DNA of 57,804 nucleotides from Bacteroidales bacterium (GCA_003141715.1 PLNF01000027.1:1-57804); one strand, 5' to 3'; positions 18,496 to 27,884 are shown, numbered from the stretch's first letter. The notes: generated by a model from the sequence alone, not told the origin. Made by a program: numbers and translations.

Positions 18496-21400
18496 TTTAT
18501 CTCAGTATTTAAGCTGGTTGAAACGTCATGTTGTAACTTTTTATCAGCCATTAATATATACATTACCGGAATTACAAACAAAGTAAGTATCAAAGCAAAA
18601 AGCAATCCGCCAACAACTACAATTCCTAAAGGAACACGACTTGAAGCACCTGAACCTAAAGCCAAAGCTATAGGAAGAGCACCGAACATGGTAGCCAGGG
18701 AGGTCATCAATATAGGGCGCAGTCGGGAGGCAGCAGCCTCATAAGCTGCTTCTGGGATTTTAAGTCCGGCTTTGCGTTTCTGATTGGCAAATTCCACTAT
18801 CAGAATTCCATTCTTTGTAACGATACCAATAAGCATTATCATTCCTATCTCAGAAAATATGTTTAAGGTTTGTTTAAATACCCAGAGGGAAAGTAATGCG
18901 CCGGCAAGTGCCATAGGTACCGTAATTATAATAATAAATGGATCGCGGAAACTCTCGAACTGGGCAGCCAGAATAAGATAGATCAATATTATTGCAAGTA
19001 TCAGTGCGAATAAGATATTAGAACTGCTTTCAACAAAGTCGCGCGATGCTCCAAAAAGATCAGTATGAAATGAGGTATCCAATAGTTTTGCTGATATCTT
19101 ACGCATTTCAGCAATTCCTTCACCGAGAGTCCTGCCCGGTGAAAGTGTAGCTGAAATTGTAGCTGACTTATAACGGTTAAAATGATATAAAGTCGGGGGA
19201 CTGCTGCTCTCTTCAGTTTTTACAAGGTTATCAAGCTGTATCAATTTGCCGGTGTTGCTTCTGACGTATAATGATGTAATATCCTTGGGCTGACTACGTT
19301 CAGAACGTTCAACCTGTCCGATTACCTGGTATTGTTTTCCATTCCGGAGAAAATAGTCATATCTGCCGCCACTTAAAGCTAGTTGTAAAGTAGAAGATAT
19401 GTCGGATTCATTTACGCCGAGATTTGTTGCTTTAAGCCGGTCAACTGTAATGTTAAGTTCCGGTTTGTTGAATTTTAAGTTCACATCTACATTGCTGAAA
19501 ATAGAGTCTTTCCGTGCTGCGTCAAGAAACTTTGGCAATACATCCTGGAGCTTATTAAATTCCAGGTTTTGTATTACAAACTGAACTGGCAATTGTGATC
19601 CTCCCGACATGGAAGTAGTAATAGTCTGTTCCTGAGTTGGTATAATTCTCGCTTCCGAATAACGCCGGAATATCTTTATCAGTTTGTCATATACCTGTTG
19701 TTGGGTGGTTTTCCTTTGATTAGGCTCCGTAAGAAATAAATTAATTCCTCCCACATTTGTGCTGGATGGGCCACCTCCGCCACCTGTCCTTGCAAATGAT
19801 AACCGAGACTCAGGAATACTGTCAGTCATTTGCTGAGAAATTCTGTCGACTAAAACATTTGTATAATCAAAATCTGCTCCCTCAGGTGCTGTAATTGTAG
19901 CCCTGATAATACTATGGTCTTCCAGCGGCGCCAATTCTGACTTTAAGAATTTTAAAATGGTAAAAATCATTATTAAGCACACAAAAGGTACGGTAATTGA
20001 GATCCATTTATGTTTGATAACATAGCTAAGTAAAGATCTGTAACTTTTATCGAGGCCGGCAAAAAATGGTTCGGCAGCGTTATAAAAGCGCGAATGTCCG
20101 ATTCTTGACCCGCCAAGTCTTATATTAAGCACTGGTGTCAGAGTAAGAGATACAAAAGCTGAGATTATAACTGCGCCGGCCAATACGATACCGAATTCAC
20201 GAAATAATCGTCCGGTAAATCCCTGCAAGAAAATTACCGGAATAAAAACCACTGCAAGAGTGAGTGAGGTGGAGATGACAGCAAAGAAGATTTCACGGGT
20301 GCCATGCAATGCTGCTGTCCATTTATCCATTCCAAGTTCTCTCTTTTTGAAAATATTCTCAGTTACGACAATACCATCATCAACAACCAGACCTGTTGCC
20401 AGGACAATGGCAAGCAACGTAAGTACGTTAATTGAAAACCCGAAAATGTACATTATAAAGAATGAACCAATGAGCGATACAGGAATATCAATCAGAGGTC
20501 TTAATGCGATTACCCAATCCCTGAAAAACAGGAATATGATAATAACTACCAGTATAATAGCAATAATTAATGTTTCTGTAACATCTTTCACAGACTGGCG
20601 TACAAACTTTGATTTGTCATAGCCAACATATAATGTCAGACCAGCGGGAAGGTTTTTTTGAATGTCATCGAACCTTTTATAAAATTCATTGGCTATGTCG
20701 ATAGTGTTGGCTCCAGGCAGCGGGACCAGAGCAAGCATTATACCTTCGGCACCATTCAGTTTAACTTCTGTTTCTTCATTTTCGGGACCAAGAATCGCTT
20801 CGCCGATATCGCTCAGCTTTATCATCTGATCATTAGTCTGCCTGATGATCAGGTTATTAAAATCTTCTTCAGTAACCAGTAACCCGTGAGTTTTCACTAA
20901 AAGTTCTGTACCGGTGCCTCTTATTTTTCCGCCGGGAAGGTCTATATTTTCTTTAACTAAAGCTGAAAAGATATCTTGAGCTGTTATGTTAAATGCTGCC
21001 ATTTTATCAGGATTCAGCCAGAGTCGCATTGCAGGACGTTTTTGTCCAAATAGTCCGACAGCACTTACTCCAGGGATTGTCTGCAGTTTTTCCTGTAAAA
21101 CATTCTCAGCATAATCACTCAGAGCGGTAGCTGTAAGAGTGGTGCTTTGAATGGCCAGCGTTATAATAGGGTCGCTGTTAGCGTCTGCTTTGGTAACTAT
21201 GGGAGGAGCATCAATATCCTGGGGCAAACTTCGTGCAGCTTGTGAAGTTTTATCGCGCACATCATTGGCAGCTTTCTCCAGATCGGCACCAACATTAAAC
21301 TCAACAGTTATATTACTGCTACCGACGGTGGACGATGAGGATATAGTTTTAACGCCTTCTATTCCATTAATTGCCTTCTCTAATGGTTCGGTTATCTGTG

Positions 21401-21581
21401 ATTCCATAATCTCAGAATTTGCACCAGCATAAGAGGTTTGCACATTTATAGTTGGCGGGTCAATTGCAGGGTATAAACGAACTCCCAGAAAATTGTATCC
21501 CACTATACCAAACAGTACAATGATCAAGCTCATTACAATTGACGCTACCGGCCGTTTTACTGCAAAATCGGATAATGTCAT
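18492..21581 (-). CDS. RND-family efflux pump, inner-membrane subunit (AcrB/HAE1 type)
   Basis: A 1029-residue proton-driven exporter with 12 membrane segments and two large periplasmic loops. The N-terminus (FAVKRPVASIVMSLIIVLFGI) and the TM4 proton-relay aspartates in LATGLVVDDGIVVTENI are standard, as is the late GIVTKNGILIVEFAN. Its start overlaps the stop of the adaptor gene (ATGA). It would export drugs or amphiphilic metabolites; the substrate cannot be predicted. No dedicated regulator lies next to the operon. Confidence 0.96.
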   Translation of the reverse strand: MTLSDFAVKRPVASIVMSLIIVLFGIVGYNFLGVRLYPAIDPPTINVQTSYAGANSEIMESQITEPLEKAINGIEGVKTISSSSTVGSSNITVEFNVGADLEKAANDVRDKTSQAARSLPQDIDAPPIVTKADANSDPIITLAIQSTTLTATALSDYAENVLQEKLQTIPGVSAVGLFGQKRPAMRLWLNPDKMAAFNITAQDIFSALVKENIDLPGGKIRGTGTELLVKTHGLLVTEEDFNNLIIRQTNDQMIKLSDIGEAILGPENEETEVKLNGAEGIMLALVPLPGANTIDIANEFYKRFDDIQKNLPAGLTLYVGYDKSKFVRQSVKDVTETLIIAIILVVIIIFLFFRDWVIALRPLIDIPVSLIGSFFIMYIFGFSINVLTLLAIVLATGLVVDDGIVVTENIFKKRELGMDKWTAALHGTREIFFAVISTSLTLAVVFIPVIFLQGFTGRLFREFGIVLAGAVIISAFVSLTLTPVLNIRLGGSRIGHSRFYNAAEPFFAGLDKSYRSLLSYVIKHKWISITVPFVCLIMIFTILKFLKSELAPLEDHSIIRATITAPEGADFDYTNVLVDRISQQMTDSIPESRLSFARTGGGGGPSSTNVGGINLFLTEPNQRKTTQQQVYDKLIKIFRRYSEARIIPTQEQTITTSMSGGSQLPVQFVIQNLEFNKLQDVLPKFLDAARKDSIFSNVDVNLKFNKPELNITVDRLKATNLGVNESDISSTLQLALSGGRYDYFLRNGKQYQVIGQVERSERSQPKDITSLYVRSNTGKLIQLDNLVKTEESSSPPTLYHFNRYKSATISATLSPGRTLGEGIAEMRKISAKLLDTSFHTDLFGASRDFVESSSNILFALILAIILIYLILAAQFESFRDPFIIIITVPMALAGALLSLWVFKQTLNIFSEIGMIMLIGIVTKNGILIVEFANQKRKAGLKIPEAAYEAAASRLRPILMTSLATMFGALPIALALGSGASSRVPLGIVVVGGLLFALILTLFVIPVMYILMADKKLQHDVSTSLNTEIK

Positions 21582-22642
21582 ATCGGATCTCTTTTAACTT
21601 TAGAAAACTTTAAAACAGCATTCGGTTTAAGAAAGAGTATTCCGGTTGTCACAACAGTATCACCAGGACTGATGCCACTGATTACCTGCACAGATGACGA
21701 ATTACGAATCCCTGTCACTATTGTTACAAAGCTGGCCTTCCCATTTTTAGCAACAATAAGTTGTTTTGTTCTTGCCTGTGGAATGACTGCCTCAGTAGGC
21801 ACCATAAGTGCATCCTTCTTTTCATTCAATCGAAGTTCAACATTTGCAAATTCACCCGGTATAAGCGATGTTGTATTACTTTCAACTATTGCCCGTCCGT
21901 TTAAATTGCGGGTATCGGATTCGATTCCCTGTTCTGTCGCCATAACTGTAGCAATATATTTTTTGTCATCACCCTGAACGGTGAATGTTACTTTATATCC
22001 AGGCTTTATAGTGCTGCTGTATTTTTCAGGTACGCTGAAATCTAGTTTAAGATGTTTAACATCCCGTATTGTTGCCAGAGCAGTTGCAGTCGTGACCTGT
22101 GCACCAATACTAATGTTACGTAACCCGATAGTCCCATCAAAAGGGGCACGAACCTCAGTTTTGTTAATTTGTACATTCAATACTTCAATATCTGCTTTAA
22201 TAGAGTTTATCTGCAGTATTGTCTGGTCTAAATCCAATTGACTTATCCCATTCACTTTCATCAATTCACTTTGCCGGTTTTCTGTTTGCTGTTCTAATTG
22301 CAGCTGTGCCTGCGACTTCTTAAGTTGAGCCTGCAAATCGCCATCAAAAAGTTTTACCAGTAAAGTTCCCTTTTTTGCAAACCCGCCTTCGGACAAATTG
22401 ATGCCAACTACACGGCCAGGTACTTCCGGCATTAATGTTGTTTCTTCAAAAGGTTTCAATGTCCCGGAAATCGTGATGGTTTGATCTAATACTGTCGGAT
22501 TTACAATAACCCCTTCAACTCTGAGACTGACAGCTTGTCTGTTAACAGTGTTTTTATCAGGCGCCCCGGAATGGCATGAACACAAAATACCAGAAAATGC
22601 AATGATTGTAAACAGGTTAACAAATTTTTTCTCGAACATCAT
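21578..22642 (-). CDS. RND efflux periplasmic adaptor (membrane fusion) lipoprotein
   Basis: A 354-residue adaptor with a lipoprotein signal ending in a Cys around residue 23 (LCSC lipobox), a barrel-sandwich/lipoyl-like domain split by a helical hairpin (GRVVGINLSEGGFAKKGTLLVKL...NKTEVRAPFDGTIGLRN) and a C-terminal beta-barrel plus membrane-proximal domain (VPTEAVIPQ, VVTTGILFLKPNAVLK). First gene of the three-gene efflux operon. Confidence 0.95.
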   Translation of the reverse strand: MMFEKKFVNLFTIIAFSGILCSCHSGAPDKNTVNRQAVSLRVEGVIVNPTVLDQTITISGTLKPFEETTLMPEVPGRVVGINLSEGGFAKKGTLLVKLFDGDLQAQLKKSQAQLQLEQQTENRQSELMKVNGISQLDLDQTILQINSIKADIEVLNVQINKTEVRAPFDGTIGLRNISIGAQVTTATALATIRDVKHLKLDFSVPEKYSSTIKPGYKVTFTVQGDDKKYIATVMATEQGIESDTRNLNGRAIVESNTTSLIPGEFANVELRLNEKKDALMVPTEAVIPQARTKQLIVAKNGKASFVTIVTGIRNSSSVQVISGISPGDTVVTTGILFLKPNAVLKFSKVKRDPI

Positions 22643-22748
22643 TTGTTGGATTGATTAAGTTTGAACATTTTACAGAATGAAAGAGTAACTATAGATTCAT
22701 ATAATATTATTACTTGATAAAATCTGATTTAAAATGTTAATTAACTGC

Positions 22749-22756
22749 CAAATGTA
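22749..22756 (-). promoter_or_regulatory. Possible -7 box (TACATTTG) of the efflux operon
   Basis: On the minus strand TACATTTG fits TAnnTTTG. It lies about 107 bp before the adaptor start, and no good -33 element is seen at the right distance, so support is moderate. Confidence 0.35.
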
Positions 22757-22875
22757 TAGCTTTTATTAGTATCCTTTATAGTGTGAAACATGAATATTAT
22801 GTTAAATTTTCATAAAAACCCATTGCCATATTTCTGAAGAAGACTACGACTACTATATAATTAATAAAAAGAAAT

Positions 22876-22883
22876 TACTTTTG
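22876..22883 (+). promoter_or_regulatory. Possible -7 box (TACTTTTG) of the DUF4293 gene
   Basis: TACTTTTG matches the Bacteroidota -7 consensus 23 bp before the ATG. The 263-bp region between the divergent efflux and DUF4293 genes otherwise shows only AT-rich sequence. Confidence 0.4.
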
Positions 22884-22905
22884 TTGAGTTTAAAAAACAC
22901 TTTCT

Positions 22906-23373
22906 ATGATTCAGCGTATTCAGTCCGTATATCTTTCATTTACAGTTGTGATATCTTTACTGTTACTTAAAGGAAGCTTTTTAGCTTTTTCTGAAAAAAC
23001 AGGGTCTGTGATAAAAGTTACATTTAATGGGATAGTTCGTGATAATTTTGGACAAGGGTTGGAAATGATTGAAAAGCTTTTACCATTATCTGTTTTAATT
23101 ATTCTAATTCCAGCAATTTCACTAATCACAATATTTATCTTCAAAAACAGGAAGATTCAATTGTGGTTCTCATTATTTTTGGTAATACTTGCTTCAGGAT
23201 TTGTAATTGTTTCAATTCACGTTTCGCTCAGTATTGTTTCAAAGTTTGAAGCAAGAATAATTCCCGGATTTAAGATGATCGTGCCAATAATTATCTTAAT
23301 CATTTCAATTTTAGCATACCGGGGAATCAAGAAAGATGACCAGCTTGTTAAATCGTATGACAGGCTGAGATAA
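22906..23373 (+). CDS. DUF4293 family small membrane protein
   Basis: A 155-residue protein with four predicted membrane segments (about 7-25, 60-78, 86-104 and 124-141) and the MIQRIQSVYL start typical of DUF4293, a family common in Bacteroidota. The function is unknown. It is a single gene, followed by a palindromic intergenic repeat. Confidence 0.82.
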   Translation: MIQRIQSVYLSFTVVISLLLLKGSFLAFSEKTGSVIKVTFNGIVRDNFGQGLEMIEKLLPLSVLIILIPAISLITIFIFKNRKIQLWFSLFLVILASGFVIVSIHVSLSIVSKFEARIIPGFKMIVPIIILIISILAYRGIKKDDQLVKSYDRLR

Positions 23374-23405
23374 ATACTGTTGCCCAAATTAACTGGATAT
23401 CGGTA

Positions 23406-23521
23406 AGATTGCTTCGCAACACTCGCAATGACTGTATAAGTAAGATTAATTCCAGATAGGAGTTAAACAGAAGCAAAGTAATTCCACGGTCATTGCGAGG
23501 AGCGTAGCAACGAAGCAATCT
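23406..23521. repeat. Palindromic intergenic repeat (REP/MITE-like), imperfect inverted repeat
   Basis: The right arm (23489-23521) begins GTCATTGCGAGGAGCG and ends GAAGCAATCT; the left arm (23406-23432) is its shortened reverse complement, AGATTGCTTCGC...CTCGCAATGAC. The ends are exact complements while the middle of the left arm has lost several bases. Sequences of this kind recur in the intergenic regions of many environmental bacteria. It lies between the convergent DUF4293 and pyrI genes and may also end transcription. Confidence 0.75.
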
Positions 23522-23558
23522 CAACGCCAAAGTCTGATTATTGTAATAATAGGGGAAT

Positions 23559-24020
23559 TTAAATTATCTGCATATTCTCCTGGGTGGTAATTTTTTCACA
23601 ATAATGACATTTCAGAGACACATTCTTTTTTGAAACCACTTTGAATCTTGTTGTCACGGATTCGAAGTTTGTTATACACTTCGGATTCATGCACCTGGCT
23701 ATTCCAACTATATTATCCGGCACTTCCACAACTTTCTTCTCAACGACTTCATAGTCTTTAATAATATTTAATTTGGCATCAGGAGCTACAAGAGCAATCC
23801 TGTTAATATCTTCATCTTCGAAAAAAACGCCGGAGATTTTAATAATAGCTTTTCTCCCAAGTTTTTTACTCTCAAGGTTAGTTCCGAAGGTTATCTGGTT
23901 ATCTATACGGTCCAGACCCAATATCTGTATAACCTTAAAGAGATTACTTGCCGGCACATGGTCAATAACAGTTCCATTCTGTATGGCACTGACACTCATT
24001 TGTTTTGCTTCCTTCATCAC
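23559..24020 (-). CDS. pyrI: Aspartate carbamoyltransferase regulatory chain
   Basis: A 153-residue regulatory subunit that binds nucleotides (CTP/ATP) and holds the catalytic trimers together. The N-terminal allosteric domain is recognisable (GTVIDHVPASNLFKVIQILGL), and the C-terminal zinc site is formed by CMNPKC and CHYC. It follows pyrB by 11 bp in the same operon. Several Met codons lie near the start (M1, M2, M8); the first is taken because it is closest to the pyrB stop. Confidence 0.96.
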   Translation of the reverse strand: MMKEAKQMSVSAIQNGTVIDHVPASNLFKVIQILGLDRIDNQITFGTNLESKKLGRKAIIKISGVFFEDEDINRIALVAPDAKLNIIKDYEVVEKKVVEVPDNIVGIARCMNPKCITNFESVTTRFKVVSKKNVSLKCHYCEKITTQENMQII

Positions 24021-24031
24021 TCTGACCTTTC

Positions 24032-24940
24032 TTATTTAATTCCTAATAGTGAACATATAATAGCCTGACGCGTATAGACTCCGTTCAGAGCCTGTTCAAA
24101 ATAGTAGGCTTTTGGATTATTATCCACATCCTTATGTATCTCATTTACCCTGGGAAGCGGATGCAATATCCGCATGTTAGGTTTAGTGTTTTTCAACATC
24201 GAGTTTCTGAGAACATATACATTTTTAACCTTCTCATATTCTATGGGATCAGAGAATCTCTCCTTCTGAACCCGCGTCATATATATAATATCTGCTTTGG
24301 ATATTATATCCGTAAAATCATTGTGCTCATAATATTTGAGACCCAGGTTGTCAAGGTATAGTTTAAATTCGTCAGGCATTTTAAGCTCTTCGGGTGAGAT
24401 GAAATTGAAAGTTGTATTCCACCTCGACATTGCCATCATCAGAGAGTGAACTGTCCTCCCGTATTTAAGATCACCTACCATAAAAATGTTCAGATTATCG
24501 AGTCTGCCCTGGGTTTTCCGGATTGAATAGAGATCAAGCAAGGTTTGGGTCGGGTGCTGGTTTGCCCCATCGCCGGCATTTATAACCGGTACACTGGCAA
24601 TCTCACTTGCATATCTTGCACTACCTTCAATAGGATGCCTCATTACGATGAGATCGCAGTAATTGTTAACGGTGAGGATGGTATCATTTAAAGTTTCTCC
24701 TTTTGAAACACTTGAATTTGCAGCATCAGAAAATCCGACAATCTTCCCGCCTAACCTGCTAATCGCACTTTCAAAACTTAATCTTGTACGGGTAGAAGGT
24801 TCAAAAAATAATGTTGCTATAACCTTTCCTTCAAGTAATTTTTGTGTAGGTTCTTTTTCAAATTCTTCAGTCAGATCAAGAATCCTCAGGATCTCTTCTG
24901 TCGAAAAATCATCTATTGATACTAAGCTTCTGTTTTTCAT
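24032..24940 (-). CDS. pyrB: Aspartate carbamoyltransferase catalytic chain
   Basis: A 302-residue enzyme making carbamoyl-aspartate, the committed step of pyrimidine synthesis. The carbamoyl-phosphate motif [11 protein letters not shown], the [10 protein letters not shown] motif and the late HPLPRVNEI are intact. First gene of a pyrB-pyrI operon read leftward. Confidence 0.97.
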   Translation of the reverse strand: MKNRSLVSIDDFSTEEILRILDLTEEFEKEPTQKLLEGKVIATLFFEPSTRTRLSFESAISRLGGKIVGFSDAANSSVSKGETLNDTILTVNNYCDLIVMRHPIEGSARYASEIASVPVINAGDGANQHPTQTLLDLYSIRKTQGRLDNLNIFMVGDLKYGRTVHSLMMAMSRWNTTFNFISPEELKMPDEFKLYLDNLGLKYYEHNDFTDIISKADIIYMTRVQKERFSDPIEYEKVKNVYVLRNSMLKNTKPNMRILHPLPRVNEIHKDVDNNPKAYYFEQALNGVYTRQAIICSLLGIK

Positions 24941-24978
24941 TAATATGGCACATTAAATGCTCATGATTGATCCGGTAT

Positions 24979-24986
24979 CAAATTTA
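24979..24986 (-). promoter_or_regulatory. Possible -7 box (TAAATTTG) of pyrB-pyrI
   Basis: On the minus strand TAAATTTG fits TAnnTTTG 38 bp before the pyrB start codon. A TTG lies upstream, but at shorter than ideal spacing. Confidence 0.4.
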
Positions 24987-25053
24987 GTCAAGAATTATCT
25001 CAACTTCATTTAATGTTGATAATTAATTAAAAAATAATAATTAGAATATTTCC

Positions 25054-25671
25054 TTAACGAGTTTCAATATATTTGTATTTCAGACCATCAATCCGTGAAA
25101 GGCGATTAAGAACTTTTTCTTTTACTGATACTCTGAAATCTAATAAGATACGGCATTCAAGATCAAATGATTGTTCTGATTGTCCAATGTTTTCTTCCTT
25201 AAGTATCCTCATAACATCATTCATGGAAATAAATGGATAAGTGATTTCATAGTACTCATTTACTGTCTTCTCTGTCAGTTCTGCATTTTGAATTGCAGAC
25301 AAGGCAGCAGACCTGTAGGCATTTATTAATCCGCTAACACCAAGTAAAGTGCCTCCAAAATACCTGCTTACTACTATAATGATATTCGTCAAATCAAATG
25401 AATTTATCTGACCCAGAATTGGTCTCCCTGCTGTGCCTGATGGTTCTCCGTCATCATTCACTCTCCAGATAATTCTTTCGTGTCCAATCACATAGGCATA
25501 ACAGTGATGCCTCGCTTCATGATGTTCCTTTTTAATTTTATCTATGATCGGTTTTATTTCTTCCTGACCAGAGACTGGAAAAGCAAAAGATACAAACCTG
25601 CTTCCTTTTTCTTTATATATTCCCTGCGAGGATGACGTTATTGTTTTGTAGGTATCAGAATTCATTTTCAA
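25054..25671 (-). CDS. YigZ/IMPACT family protein (UPF0029)
   Basis: A 205-residue protein with an N-terminal IMPACT domain (KGSRFVSFAFPV, ARHHCYAYVIG, DDGEPSGTAGRPIL, VVSRYFGG) and a C-terminal DUF1949-like ferredoxin-fold domain. Length and motifs are standard. The family is linked to translation or ribosome stress in other organisms; the molecular role in bacteria is not settled. Confidence 0.92.
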   Translation of the reverse strand: MKMNSDTYKTITSSSQGIYKEKGSRFVSFAFPVSGQEEIKPIIDKIKKEHHEARHHCYAYVIGHERIIWRVNDDGEPSGTAGRPILGQINSFDLTNIIIVVSRYFGGTLLGVSGLINAYRSAALSAIQNAELTEKTVNEYYEITYPFISMNDVMRILKEENIGQSEQSFDLECRILLDFRVSVKEKVLNRLSRIDGLKYKYIETR

Positions 25672-25755
25672 TTAAACAACCCAGCTTTCATATAATGATA
25701 AGCACAATATTAATTAATTCTATGTTCCCCGGTTACTGATTGTTATAAAAAATAA

Positions 25756-25763
25756 TACTTTTG
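25756..25763 (+). promoter_or_regulatory. Possible -7 box (TACTTTTG) of the GroES-like gene
   Basis: TACTTTTG matches TAnnTTTG 12 bp before the start codon; a TTG upstream is only 13 bp away, so the -33 element is unclear. Confidence 0.4.
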
Positions 25764-25774
25764 TCAACAATAGA

Positions 25775-26164
25775 ATGCGTATGAGTGTATTATTAGATGA
25801 AAAGGATCTGCATAAACTAATTGTCATTGGCGATAGAATTCTTATTAAACCCAAAGTTCCTCAGTCAAAGACAAAAAGCGGATTGCTGCTTCCTCCTGGT
25901 GTAAACGAAAATGAAAAGGTTCAGATCGGTTATGTAGTTAAAGTTGGTCCGGGTTACCCTATACCTTCGGTAAATGATAATGATGAACCCTGGAAAAACA
26001 GGTCTGATGAACCAAAATATGTTCCGCTTCAGCCAAAAGAAGGAGATCAGGCAGTGTACCTTCAGAATAGTGCCATAGAGATAGAATTCAATAAGGAAAA
26101 ATATATTGTAGTACCACATTCCGCAATATTACTTCTCCTAAGGGATGATGGACTTTTTGAATAA
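25775..26164 (+). CDS. GroES-like (Cpn10 fold) protein without a GroEL partner
   Basis: A 129-residue protein with the Cpn10 beta-barrel signatures IGDRILIKPKVPQSKTKSGLLLPPG and KYIVVPHSAILLLL. It is longer than GroES because of an insertion (about residues 68-85, rich in N, D, E and P) near the roof loop, and there is no groEL next to it. The mobile-loop position (SKTKSGLLLP) is kept. It is followed after 11 bp by a receiver-domain gene. It is probably a conserved Bacteroidota paralogue of GroES; whether it binds GroEL is unknown. Confidence 0.82.
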   Translation: MRMSVLLDEKDLHKLIVIGDRILIKPKVPQSKTKSGLLLPPGVNENEKVQIGYVVKVGPGYPIPSVNDNDEPWKNRSDEPKYVPLQPKEGDQAVYLQNSAIEIEFNKEKYIVVPHSAILLLLRDDGLFE

Positions 26165-26175
26165 TATTATTACAT

Positions 26176-26562
26176 ATGGAAAATGAGTTTTTAAAAGGGA
26201 AAAAAATACTAATTGTCGAGGATGACTTGTCAAGCAGATTATATCTTAATAAAATACTTGAAAAGGCCGGGGTAGTTATCCTGAATGCTGGTGATGGGCA
26301 AGAGGCAGTTGATGTAGCTTTAAATAATCCTGATCTTGATATTATTTTGATGGACATTCAGCTCCCGGTAATGGATGGTTATACAGCATTAAATAAAATC
26401 AGGGAGGTCCGGCAGGATCTTATCATCATCGCACAAACTGCTTATGGCCTTTTAGGCGATAAAGAGAAAATCCTCAATTCCGGATTTAATGATTACGTTA
26501 TTAAACCCATTCTGTCACAAAACCTTATAGAAAAACTAATAACAAACCTTAAAAGGAAATAA
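26176..26562 (+). CDS. Single-domain response regulator (receiver only)
   Basis: A 128-residue CheY-like receiver. The acidic pocket D16/D17, the phospho-acceptor D60 in ILMDIQLPVMDG, the Thr of QTAYG and the Lys of VIKPI are all present. It has no output domain. It is probably cotranscribed with the GroES-like gene; its kinase partner is not obvious, though similar receivers often act in phosphorelays with hybrid kinases. Confidence 0.92.
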   Translation: MENEFLKGKKILIVEDDLSSRLYLNKILEKAGVVILNAGDGQEAVDVALNNPDLDIILMDIQLPVMDGYTALNKIREVRQDLIIIAQTAYGLLGDKEKILNSGFNDYVIKPILSQNLIEKLITNLKRK

Positions 26563-26590
26563 TCACTCTTCAGGGTAAACTGAATTCAAA

Positions 26591-27766
26591 TTACTCCGGG
26601 TAAACAGCAATCTTTATGAATTCTTTTCTGAATTCATCAATTTCGTGAATCCATCTTTCTTTTTCAATTCTGATATTATTCCTGGAAATTAATGATTCTC
26701 TCATTCCCGAATCACCTGAAAGTATGTCAAACGGCATCAGGTTGTATTCATATTCATATGGTGGCAGCTTGAATTTGAGAGCATGTGGCCCCGTAGTTTC
26801 AATTATTGCATCAAAGATTTCCAACGCAGTCCCAACAGGCTTAAAACGGTCGATATCAGTAATATGTATCTGCAGACCATGGCAAAGTTCTCCGCAGAAT
26901 TTATGGAATGTTGGAATAAAATCATGAGTTCTGAATACACATCCTTCAACATGCCTGTTATCAAGATTCTTTTTAAGTTTTTCCGCATCAATAAACGGGG
27001 CGCCAAAAAGCTCAAATGGTATCGTTGTACCTCTTCCCTCAGATAAATTGAGTGCTTCAATAAGTACTGTGCCAGGATATATCATAGCAGTTTGTACTGT
27101 CGGTATATTTGGCGATGGTATGACCCACGGAAGGCCTGTATCACTGAATAATGAAGATCTCCTCCAGTTTTTCATCCATACAACATTCAGGTCGCAACCC
27201 GGGTAATATTTCTCTTTAATCCAGAGTGCCATTTCCCCAATGGTCATTCTATGACATAAAGGAATTGAGGCGCCTCCTACGAATGTAAAATACTCTTTTT
27301 TCAGAACCGGACCATCAAAGGGAAGTCTGCCAATCGGATTTGGTCTGTCAAGCAGCCATACAGGTATCCCTGATTCTGTACAAGCTTCCATACATAGTTT
27401 AACTGTCCAGATGTATGTATATAATCTGGCTCCAACATCCTGAATATCAATTAAAAAAACGTCAATTCCATTCAGCATTTCAGGAGTCGGTTTACGATTC
27501 TTCCCATAAAGGCTGTAAATAGGAATGTAAAATACCGGATGTTTCTGGCTTTGCCATTCAATCATATTATCCTGAGTCTGACCATGAATACCATGCTGTG
27601 GCCCGAATAGACCAGCTAACCTGCAGTCTTCCCGCTCAAAAAAGATATCTGAAATATGTTTGAAATCCTGTGTGATGCTTGGAGCATGACATAAAATTCC
27701 AATTCTTTTACCTTTTAGTTCAGCAGGAAATTCTTTTAAAATAGATTCCAGTCCGGTAATTACCAT
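26591..27766 (-). CDS. namZ: NamZ-type exo-beta-N-acetylmuramidase (DUF1343, GH171)
   Basis: A 391-residue protein of the DUF1343 family, whose studied members remove terminal N-acetylmuramic acid from peptidoglycan fragments. The family segments FGPQHGIHGQTQDN, DVFLIDIQDVGARLYTYIWT, LLDRPNPIG and LSEGRGTTIPFELFGAPF are all clear. No signal peptide is present at this start, and the upstream sequence contains a promoter too close to allow one. This copy may therefore act in the cytoplasm on imported muropeptides, unlike secreted members. Confidence 0.88.
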   Translation of the reverse strand: MVITGLESILKEFPAELKGKRIGILCHAPSITQDFKHISDIFFEREDCRLAGLFGPQHGIHGQTQDNMIEWQSQKHPVFYIPIYSLYGKNRKPTPEMLNGIDVFLIDIQDVGARLYTYIWTVKLCMEACTESGIPVWLLDRPNPIGRLPFDGPVLKKEYFTFVGGASIPLCHRMTIGEMALWIKEKYYPGCDLNVVWMKNWRRSSLFSDTGLPWVIPSPNIPTVQTAMIYPGTVLIEALNLSEGRGTTIPFELFGAPFIDAEKLKKNLDNRHVEGCVFRTHDFIPTFHKFCGELCHGLQIHITDIDRFKPVGTALEIFDAIIETTGPHALKFKLPPYEYEYNLMPFDILSGDSGMRESLISRNNIRIEKERWIHEIDEFRKEFIKIAVYPE

Positions 27767-27783
27767 CTGTGAGTTTTTATGAG

Positions 27784-27815
27784 CAAATATATACTTAACA
27801 TTGTTAAATGATCAA
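27784..27815 (-). promoter_or_regulatory. Bacteroidota-type promoter for namZ
   Basis: On the minus strand a TTG (27815-27813) is followed after 21 bp by TATATTTG (27791-27784). The implied start of transcription is about 10 bases before the namZ ATG, giving a very short leader and fixing the start codon. Confidence 0.55.
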
Positions 27816-27854
27816 TAACATTTATCTTAATAATTTAAAATGATTATTCTTTTA

Positions 27855-27862
27855 TAAGTTTG
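27855..27862 (+). promoter_or_regulatory. Possible -7 box (TAAGTTTG) of the 5'-nucleotidase gene
   Basis: TAAGTTTG fits TAnnTTTG 22 bp before the ATG at 27885; no convincing -33 element. With the namZ promoter it forms a divergent promoter region of 118 bp. Confidence 0.4.
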
Positions 27863-27884
27863 GGCATTAAAAATATTTTCAAAT

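Noticed and set aside
20260-20622. 120-residue antisense ORF inside the RND gene
   Set aside because: It is a shadow of a strongly conserved gene; hydrophobic composition reflects the opposite strand.
23348-23530. 60-residue minus ORF rich in R/L
   Set aside because: It arises from the palindromic repeat and is read through it; no independent support.
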